A stretch of 11,003 nucleotides of DNA from Bacteroidales bacterium (lineage in GTDB: Bacteria > Bacteroidota > Bacteroidia > Bacteroidales > VadinHA17), in assembly GCA_013314865.1 (NCBI GenBank), contig JABUEV010000039.1, positions 1 to 11,003 on the forward strand. Direction: 5' to 3'. Numbering within the stretch: the first letter of the stretch is position 1; every line of letters begins with the position of its first letter. A program made the translations under genes and the position numbers. This document shows, one piece after another, positions 6,572-11,003 of the stretch. The notes beneath the pieces were generated by a model, which saw only the letters and a list, made by a program, of their open reading frames with translations, ran no database searches and was not told where the DNA came from.

Positions 6572-6720
6572 GGTCCCGTAGGGACCAGATATCGGTAGAA
6601 ACCCCGTATCCCCAAAAAAACATAATCGTCCCGTAGGGACGAAATATTCCTTGCCTGACGGTACGGCCTACAAATTAGGCATTTCCGTTCTACCGATATG
6701 TTGTCCCTGACGGGACAGGT
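6572..6720. repeat. palindromic repeat unit 4 (REP/BIME-like)
   Basis: A 149-bp copy with perfect outer symmetry: ATATCGGTAGAA (6589-6600) is the exact reverse complement of TTCTACCGATAT (6688-6699). Hairpin B is at 6627-6641, C at 6649-6666 (CCTTGCCTGACGGTACGG, two weakened pairs) and D at 6702-6717. The stretch between C and the right inner arm is the most diverged of the four units. Confidence 0.9.
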
Positions 6721-6764
6721 TCCGTACCTGACGGCACGGTTAACGGTTTGTGCAAATCCATTCT
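6720..6764. repeat. truncated repeat unit 5
   Basis: After unit 4 the sequence restarts inside a unit at TTCCG and contains hairpin C (CCGTACCTGACGGCACGG). It follows the unit up to ATCCATTCT, where similarity stops just before the right inner arm and hairpin D. It is therefore an internal fragment lacking A, B and D. It marks the right edge of the array. Confidence 0.75.
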
Positions 6765-6800
6765 GATTTCTCCATCAATCCTGGCTTCAACCCTGACAAA

Positions 6801-6833
6801 AATCCTGATTTTCGGAATTTAAAAGTTGCAACC
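6801..6833. repeat. short dispersed repeat, copy 2
   Basis: Counterpart of 3-34: GATTTTC, four variable bases, TTTAAAAGTTG, C, AACC. It lies just right of the palindromic array, in a 195-bp stretch (6765-6959) without a gene that otherwise holds only the terminator at 6898-6933. Confidence 0.4.
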
Positions 6834-6897
6834 CCTTACCTGGAAATTGGTGAACATCTCATCCTTTAAATTAGTGCTGATTTCAGAAGGTCATAAT

Positions 6898-6933
6898 AAG
6901 AAACAAGAGATCGGTTTTGACCTCTTGTTTCTT
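6898..6933 (-). terminator. hairpin terminator of the sigma factor operon
   Basis: AAGAAACAAGAG (6898-6909) is the exact reverse complement of CTCTTGTTTCTT (6922-6933). One mismatch and two further pairs extend the stem inside. On the - strand it lies 26 bp after the stop of the membrane protein gene, and a T-rich tract follows the stem. It could also stop + strand transcripts leaving the repeat array, where TTTCTTTCTTT follows. Confidence 0.75.
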
Positions 6934-6959
6934 TCTTTCAGATTGTCAGTGTCATATTT

Positions 6960-7550
6960 TTAATAATTCTTCATCTTCATTATTCTGTCGTAAATATCCC
7001 CATACTCTTTCTGCCAGATCTTCTTGCCGGCCCAGAAACCAAAGATGCACAGCGAAACAAAAAAGAGAACCCATAAAATAATCAGCAGGGTGGAATTATC
7101 TGTATATCTTAATAACCTGGTTGTAAAGACCATTCCCCCGCCTGTGCCAAGTAACAATAACAGAGGTATAAGAATGATATAATCAACACTATTAAGATAT
7201 TTGATTTTACGTTCTGCTCTTTCCACAAACTCTCTTAAGGGAAGTGCATAGCTTTTGGGTGACAAAGGCCTGTACCTGAGCAAGAAATATAAAACTGCTC
7301 CAATAAGACCCGCTGCAAGAATAGAGTATCCCAGTGCGGTCAATCCTTTTTGGGCAGCCATGTTTGTAATATAAACTACGGCAAATAAGAAATTAATTAT
7401 TATAAAATAAAGTACCTTCTTCCTTTGGTTTTTCTCGTAAGATTTAAACAAGTTTATCATATCATCGATTCTTTCATCAGTACCTATATCATCTGCTTTG
7501 ATATAGTCCATATTTTTTTTATACTTTTTTTTGAAGTCATCTAGTTCCAT
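6960..7550 (-). CDS. four-helix membrane protein cotranscribed with the ECF sigma factor, putative anti-sigma
   Basis: The product has 196 residues. A cytoplasm-like charged N-terminus (1-44, rich in Lys and Asp) precedes four predicted membrane helices: about 45-63, 70-91, 123-143 and 154-174. They are grouped as two pairs around a charged loop (about 94-120). The C-terminal tail is basic. No named family is recognised and no zinc-binding anti-sigma motif (HxxxCxxC) is seen. The ATG at 7550 is preferred over upstream starts because GAGGAAAAAT, a good ribosome site, directly precedes it and the first 20 codons of a longer reading would lie deep in the sigma gene. The gene then overlaps the sigma gene's 3' end by 14 bp, implying translational coupling. 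Position after an ECF sigma gene makes an anti-sigma role the leading guess, but this is context only. Confidence 0.7.
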   Translation of the reverse strand: MELDDFKKKYKKNMDYIKADDIGTDERIDDMINLFKSYEKNQRKKVLYFIIINFLFAVVYITNMAAQKGLTALGYSILAAGLIGAVLYFLLRYRPLSPKSYALPLREFVERAERKIKYLNSVDYIILIPLLLLLGTGGGMVFTTRLLRYTDNSTLLIILWVLFFVSLCIFGFWAGKKIWQKEYGDIYDRIMKMKNY

Positions 7551-8076
7551 ATTTTTCCTCCCATTCCTTTTTAATTTGTTTTTTGATTCTGTGTATTTTC
7601 GCTCTGGCATTGCCTTCCGAAAGACCTGTTATCATGGAGATCTCTGCATAATCAATATCATCCAAATAGAGCGTTACCAGAATTTTATCCAGTGAGCTTA
7701 GCTTCTTTTTATAGTCCTCGAAAAATCTGAATTTGGCCTCCTCATCTTCAGATTTATCGTCACTGTCCTCTGTTCTGGTATCGCAGTCAATGTTAGACAA
7801 TGGCACAAATACTGAGGACTTTTTATTTCTTTTTGAAAGATATGTCATACATACATTCACTGCAATCCTGCTTACCCATGTCTTTAACTGAGAATCTCCG
7901 CGGAAATTAAGAATGTTCAGCCAAATCTTTAAAAGAATTTCCTGGTAGGCATCTTTAGCTTCATCTCCAGGTCCAAAATAGTGGCAGCAAATACTATAGA
8001 TCCTTCTGTCATTTTCCAGTATAGCTTCCCTGAACATTTTTTCCTGGTTCGTTGTATTGGCTGTTGTTTCAGACAT
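7537..8076 (-). CDS. ECF-type RNA polymerase sigma factor
   Basis: The product has 179 residues, normal for the ECF sigma-70 family. Sigma region 2 covers about 15-83: DAYQEILLKIW (42-52) is the core-binding region 2.2 signature, and FRGDSQLKTWVSRIAVNVC (58-76) covers the -10 recognition part. An acidic linker (about 97-114) leads to sigma region 4 (about 124-172), with LSSLDKILVTLYLDDIDY and the helix-turn-helix SMITGLSEGNARAKIHRIK. There is no N- or C-terminal extension. The next gene overlaps by 14 bp and encodes a membrane protein, the usual layout for a sigma and its membrane regulator. ECF sigmas with anti-sigma partners direct RNA polymerase to envelope or stress genes. No autoregulatory promoter could be identified in the 177 bp upstream. 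Confidence 0.92.
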   Translation of the reverse strand: MSETTANTTNQEKMFREAILENDRRIYSICCHYFGPGDEAKDAYQEILLKIWLNILNFRGDSQLKTWVSRIAVNVCMTYLSKRNKKSSVFVPLSNIDCDTRTEDSDDKSEDEEAKFRFFEDYKKKLSSLDKILVTLYLDDIDYAEISMITGLSEGNARAKIHRIKKQIKKEWEEKYGTR

Positions 8077-8253
8077 GCTTTAAGTAACTTTTTAATTGAA
8101 AGTACGGCTAATTTCAGTTAATCCGATTTATACCATTTCTTCCTTCTTTTCTATACTCCCTGCAAAATAGACTATTCTTTAAAGGTTTTGTTACATTTTC
8201 AATTAAATATTTATTTCAGGAAACAGTTTAGTAATGCTTTTCCGTCTTTTGCT

Positions 8254-8592
8254 CTATTTGCCTGAACCCTTCTTACTCAGTTTCAGCGGAAATGAATTTC
8301 CTGCCTGAGACCATATTCCATTCAAGGTGGAATCATTAACAAACTTTGCGGTATAGTTCGCCTGAAGCATCGGAGCATCAATTTTTATTTCTCCCGATAT
8401 ATTAGAAATTTCACCAAGCGGAATATCGAAGGCATTCAGAAGAGGACTGTCAAGAGTCACCTGAAAATTGTTCTGATCGCCTTTGAATATTTTAAATCCA
8501 AGAGGTATTTAAGTATCCTGTACAGAAAGTGACCCTTCCCATGACCCGATGGATTTCAATAGCAGTGGATCAAATGCTGTTAAACGGCTGAA
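8254..8592 (-). pseudogene. remnant of a secreted lipocalin-like domain (as in alpha/beta-hydrolase N-termini)
   Basis: Reading the - strand from 8592 gives one continuous domain broken by a TAA at 8509-8511. Before the stop it reads TAFDPLLLKSIGSWEGSLSV then QDT; after it, IPLGFKIFKGDQNNFQVTLD and onward to LNGIWSQAGNSFPLKL and a TAG at 8254. The stop falls where a lysine (AAA to TAA) would fit. An in-frame TAA also lies just upstream (8593-8595), and no start codon or signal peptide is present. The pattern GSWEGSL, IPLGFKI, VTLDSP, LNGIWSQAGNSFPLKL resembles the beta-barrel domain found ahead of some secreted alpha/beta-hydrolases in Bacteroidota; no hydrolase follows. The shorter frame from a GTG at 8460 (68 codons) would lack the first strands. 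Decay of a horizontally or internally duplicated gene is the likely story. Confidence 0.7.
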
Positions 8593-8689
8593 TTAACTTA
8601 TGAACGACATATTATGCTTGTAATGTTGCGGTTCATAAACTTATTTCAGCATTTCGTTAAATACATTCCTCAATTCTATGACCCCTGTT

Positions 8690-8697
8690 TAGCTTTG
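8690..8697 (+). promoter_or_regulatory. -7 promoter box of the CPBP/DUF6624 operon
   Basis: TAGCTTTG matches TAnnTTTG and lies 26 bp before the ATG at 8724. No clear -33 TTTG is found 19-21 bp upstream, so the promoter may be weak or regulated. Confidence 0.45.
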
Positions 8698-8723
8698 ACT
8701 ACATTAATTAATAAACCAGTAGG

Positions 8724-9533
8724 ATGAAAACAAGCAAGTCTATTACATTTCTGTTCATTTTCATTGCGATGCTTGCAGTGTGTTTGACCTTATTCTCACC
8801 GATACCAGGTGACACTAAACTAATAATCAGAGTAGTACTGATAGTTGTATCTTATTTCTTATGGAGATGGTTTAACAGGAGAGATCTGACAGAATTTAAG
8901 AATCTTGCTTTTGCATTTATGGCCCTTAACCTGGCGTTTTTGATAGTTTCTGTTTTTACCGTGAAATTCTGGGGGCTCAATATGGAAACCACAAAAGGAA
9001 TAGCTCTTTCAAAATTCAGCGATTCTGCAATTATTACCACAGTTATTATCTCCTTATTCCTTTTAGCCGGCTACAGTTTGAAAACAATTTACATGAGCAG
9101 GGGCAAATTTATGCCCGGAATTATTACTGGCATTGCTTTCTTCTTAATATTCGGATATCTTGCCCTTAACAATCCACAACAGAGACCAGTCCCTGGTTTT
9201 CTGGGGAAAAACTGGATATGGATATTGATGTTCGTTTTTTCAAACGGATTCATGGAAGAACTAGTTTTCAGAGGCATTTTTCTCGATAAACTGAATGGGC
9301 TTTTCAATCATCATTTATCAATACTGATGACTTCTGTATGTTTTGCAGTTCCGCATATTATTGTTCAGTATCAGCCCAACGTATTAATGTTTGCTGGAAT
9401 TTGCCTTATTCTTGGTATGATATGCGGCTATGCGATGCATCTTACCCGCAGCATTATTGCTCCGGCACTTATACATGCAGGTGCCGACCTGATGATTATG
9501 ATACCAATATTTACTACATACGGCGTGAAATGA
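8724..9533 (+). CDS. CPBP-family intramembrane metalloprotease
   Basis: The product has 269 residues and about seven to eight hydrophobic helices. The catalytic CPBP (CAAX protease/Abi) signature lies in the C-terminal half: motif 1 Glu178-Glu179 and Arg183 in MEELVFRGIF, motif 2 Phe207 and His211 in FAVPH, and a third motif with His251 in LIHAGAD. In this family the glutamates and histidines bind zinc and cut substrates within the membrane. Roles range from CAAX processing to bacteriocin immunity, and the substrate here is unknown. AGTAGG just before the ATG is a fair ribosome site. The stop overlaps the next start in an ATGA, so the two genes are translated together and the downstream secreted protein may be linked functionally. 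Confidence 0.88.
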   Translation: MKTSKSITFLFIFIAMLAVCLTLFSPIPGDTKLIIRVVLIVVSYFLWRWFNRRDLTEFKNLAFAFMALNLAFLIVSVFTVKFWGLNMETTKGIALSKFSDSAIITTVIISLFLLAGYSLKTIYMSRGKFMPGIITGIAFFLIFGYLALNNPQQRPVPGFLGKNWIWILMFVFSNGFMEELVFRGIFLDKLNGLFNHHLSILMTSVCFAVPHIIVQYQPNVLMFAGICLILGMICGYAMHLTRSIIAPALIHAGADLMIMIPIFTTYGVK

Positions 9534-10510
9534 AAACAATAAGAACATTTCTGATTCTCTTTTTACTTGGTCATTCAGCACTGGCTGAATCCCAATTGCC
9601 ACAACCTCCTCCGCCTCCTCCGCCTCCGGCAGGATCTGGTGAAATAAGTAAAGCCGATAGCCTTGTAAATGAGGGAGATATCGAGGGGGCAATTGCAGAG
9701 CACAAAAAGATGTATAACCTCAAACCTGGCAACCCTGAGATAACATATAATTATGCCTGCGTATTGTCGCGAGGCAGACAGATAGACAGTGCATTCAGGT
9801 ATTTAAGCCTTGCTGTCGGATTAAATCCTTCAGTCACACCTCTTACAGATCCGGACCTTCTCAATCTAAGAGAGGATAAACGATGGACAGACTTTGAGAA
9901 TGATCTTATCCGGGAGCTTAACAGGAAATATGGTTATGTGATAAAAGATATTGATTTTGCTAAAACTCTATTGAGAATGCTGTGCATGGATCAGTACTGC
10001 TTTTGTGAAGTCGGACTTGCTGTCAGGAAATTAGGCCCCGGATCGCCTGTGGTTGATGCATTAAGAAGGCTCCAAAAAATGATCAACGATAATAACTTAA
10101 AGGAGCTCGAGAGGCTCTTAGTACAGAAAGGCTGGCCAAGGCGAAGTGAGGTCGGACCAGAAGCTGCAGCTGCTGCATTTTTCTTGCTTCAGCACTCTAA
10201 TGCAGAAGCACAACAGAAATATATTTCATTAATTGAAAAATGCTGCAGAGAGAACGAAGGAAACTGGCAGCAGTATGCCCTTTTGTTCGACCGGATGAGA
10301 ATGAATCAGAATAAGCCGCAGAGATTTGGTACCCACACATATCTTGATCCAAATGCAGGCAGTCCTAATGAGCTTTATCCACTCGAGGACGATTCAAAGG
10401 TGGATGAGTGGAGGAAAGAGATCGGACTGGAGCCTTTGAAGGATTATTTAGCCAGAATAGGAATTATATATATACCCCCTAAGTCAGGAAAAAATAATTT
10501 TAAAAAATAA
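9530..10510 (+). CDS. secreted TPR and DUF6624 protein
   Basis: The product has 326 residues. The start is the ATG of the ATGA overlap because it opens a Sec signal peptide (Lys2, Arg5, hydrophobic 7-13, Ala-Leu-Ala before Glu20); the longer frame from 9338 runs antagonistically through the protease gene. The mature protein begins with a low-complexity QPPPPPPPP tract (25-33). A TPR-like segment follows (about 38-125, ADSLVNEGDIEGAIAEHKKM). The C-terminal half matches DUF6624: LVQKGWPRRSEVGPEAAAAA (197-216), QHSN (221-224), LLFDRMRMNQNKPQRFGTH (251-269) and a YPLEDDSKVDEWRKEIGL ending. The DUF has no settled function; it is common in secreted Bacteroidota and actinobacterial proteins. The protein acts outside the cytoplasm, next to a membrane protease made from the same transcript. 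Confidence 0.82.
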   Translation: MKTIRTFLILFLLGHSALAESQLPQPPPPPPPPAGSGEISKADSLVNEGDIEGAIAEHKKMYNLKPGNPEITYNYACVLSRGRQIDSAFRYLSLAVGLNPSVTPLTDPDLLNLREDKRWTDFENDLIRELNRKYGYVIKDIDFAKTLLRMLCMDQYCFCEVGLAVRKLGPGSPVVDALRRLQKMINDNNLKELERLLVQKGWPRRSEVGPEAAAAAFFLLQHSNAEAQQKYISLIEKCCRENEGNWQQYALLFDRMRMNQNKPQRFGTHTYLDPNAGSPNELYPLEDDSKVDEWRKEIGLEPLKDYLARIGIIYIPPKSGKNNFKK

Positions 10511-10532
10511 AGAAGAAATTTGATTCTTTATT
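10506..10532 (+). terminator. AT-rich hairpin at the end of the CPBP/DUF6624 operon
   Basis: AATAAAGAA (10506-10514) pairs perfectly with TTCTTTATT (10524-10532) around a nine-base loop. The left arm contains the stop codon of the DUF6624 gene. The stem is weak and no long U-run follows, so termination may be partial. Confidence 0.4.
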
Positions 10533-10626
10533 ACTAGTCTGACCCTGAGAAATATTCTTTCCAGAATTATAAGGATCGTCCTTGACAAAGTGACGGACCG
10601 GGAAATGTTAAAAGAATTTATAGTAT

Positions 10627-10700
10627 GGGGCCTCCTCCGTTAAAACTGCGGAGGACAAAGTGTAAGTCTTCCACCTTCGCTAAAGCTTCGGTGGACGATG
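10627..10700. repeat. two diverged tandem hairpin repeats
   Basis: Hairpin 1 (about 10632-10653) pairs CCTCCG with CGGAGG and is followed by ACAAAGTG. Hairpin 2 (about 10670-10693) pairs CCACC with GGTGG, has a TTC/TTC internal loop and an inner GCT-aa-AGC stem, and is followed by ACGATGTG. The two look like copies of one palindromic element type, distinct from the array at 6057-6764. A third GACAAAGTG lies at 10583-10591. Confidence 0.45.
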
Positions 10701-10705
10701 TGAGG

Positions 10706-10734
10706 AAAAAGAGCGAGTGTGCTCGCTCTTTTTT
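10706..10734. terminator. bidirectional intrinsic terminator
   Basis: GAGCGAG (10711-10717) pairs with CTCGCTC (10722-10728) around a TGTG loop. A-run on the left (10706-10710) and T-run on the right (10729-10734) make it work in both directions. On the - strand it lies directly after the stop at 10739 of the discoidin-type gene. On the + strand it can stop transcripts from the CPBP/DUF6624 operon. Confidence 0.88.
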
Positions 10735-10738
10735 ACAG

Positions 10739-11003
10739 TTATTTAAAAGCGTATATCTCAATAGCCGACAGGTTGAATACCTTTGAAGCGTCTGCCTGAC
10801 GTATACCGCTTGCACTTTGCCCTGATGCTCCAGATTCATCACCGCCTCTCATGCCTACAGCCGGAGACATTCCCGTCAGTCCGGAAGGTATGATCCTTAC
10901 ATAACGTCCCCTCGCCTGCGCAGGGATGATAATGTTGGTCATTACCGAACCCATATTACTGTTATCATAACTCGCAACTTCCGTGTACTGAACATTGTCA
11001 TTG
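10739..11003 (-). CDS. 3' end of a gene for a protein with a discoidin (F5/8 type C-like) C-terminus, partial
   Basis: The frame is open from the right window edge to a TAA at 10739-10741, so the 5' part of the gene lies outside. The visible 87 residues include VQYTEVASYDNS, a strand with GRYVRIIPSG, a Gly/Ser-rich insert (about 35 residues, with GMRGGDESGASGQSASG) and the ending FNLSAIEIYAFK. The RYVRI...LSAIEIY pair is the usual final part of discoidin/F5/8 type C carbohydrate-binding domains in secreted Bacteroidota glycoside hydrolases and adhesins. The insert between those two strands is longer than usual and rich in small residues. The catalytic or main domain is not visible. A bidirectional terminator follows. 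Confidence 0.75.
   Translation of the reverse strand, partial: NDNVQYTEVASYDNSNMGSVMTNIIIPAQARGRYVRIIPSGLTGMSPAVGMRGGDESGASGQSASGIRQADASKVFNLSAIEIYAFK

Noticed and set aside
6253..6615. A 120-codon open frame on the - strand with internally repeated peptide segments (GIRGFYRYLVPTGP)
   Set aside because: It lies wholly within the palindromic repeat array; the repeated peptides are just translations of the DNA repeats. The same holds for the - strand frame at 5982-6164.
6057..6720. CRISPR array
   Set aside because: The repeated parts are long (about 148 bp), palindromic and nearly the whole period. Spacers are short and similar to each other, and no cas genes are present.
7551..7610. Twenty-residue N-terminal extension of the four-helix membrane protein
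   Set aside because: The ATG at 7550 has a strong ribosome site (GAGGAAAAAT) immediately upstream. The longer start lies further inside the sigma gene without such a site.
9338..9529. N-terminal extension of the DUF6624 protein
   Set aside because: This part is an out-of-frame reading of the protease gene. The ATG at 9530 directly opens a signal peptide and overlaps the protease stop in an ATGA.

Overview
The window looks like a chromosomal accessory stretch of a Bacteroidota bacterium. The base composition is AT-rich. Several intergenic regions carry the Bacteroidota -7 box TAnnTTTG (260-267, 3562-3569, 8690-8697), and Shine-Dalgarno sites are mostly weak or missing. The gene content also fits: an AraC-HTH/TolB-like/TPR regulator, a twin-arginine sugar-isomerase-fold protein, an ECF sigma factor, a TPR-DUF6624 lipoprotein-like secreted protein and a discoidin-type domain. 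No rRNA, tRNA or CRISPR array was seen.

Left part (1-3020, + strand). A transmembrane AraC-type regulator with a periplasmic TolB-like/TPR region (299-2284) is followed by two interleaved inverted repeats (2349-2394). Next comes a small secreted Trp-rich protein of unknown function (2510-2947), closed by a strong intrinsic terminator (2985-3016).

Sugar part (3147-5116). A truncated AraC-type DNA-binding domain on the - strand faces away from a two-gene + strand unit. That unit is a TIM-barrel sugar isomerase/epimerase-like protein with a twin-arginine signal (3631-4650) and a small beta-rich protein (4706-5116). By family resemblance they form the alpha and beta subunits of a C-glycoside deglycosidase, an enzyme that cleaves the C-C bond of 3-oxo-C-glycosides. 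The partner that makes the 3-oxo substrate is not in the window. Only the alpha subunit has an export signal.

Transposase/repeat part (5117-6933). A single-tyrosine HUH transposase of the IS200/RAYT type (5537-5995) sits 61 bp upstream of an array. The array has four ~148-bp palindromic repeat units plus a fragment (6057-6764). Each unit has four GC-rich hairpins and a 12-nt motif repeated in inverted orientation, so it is organised like a large REP/BIME element. This is the most striking structure in the window.

Right part. On the - strand, an ECF sigma factor and an overlapping four-helix membrane protein form an operon (8076 down to 6960), which ends at a hairpin terminator (6898-6933). 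A broken gene remnant (8254-8592, -) follows. A CPBP-family membrane protease and a TPR-DUF6624 secreted protein are coupled by an ATGA overlap (8724-10510, +). After a small cluster of hairpins (10567-10734), the 3' end of a large - strand gene enters from the right edge with a discoidin-like C-terminus.
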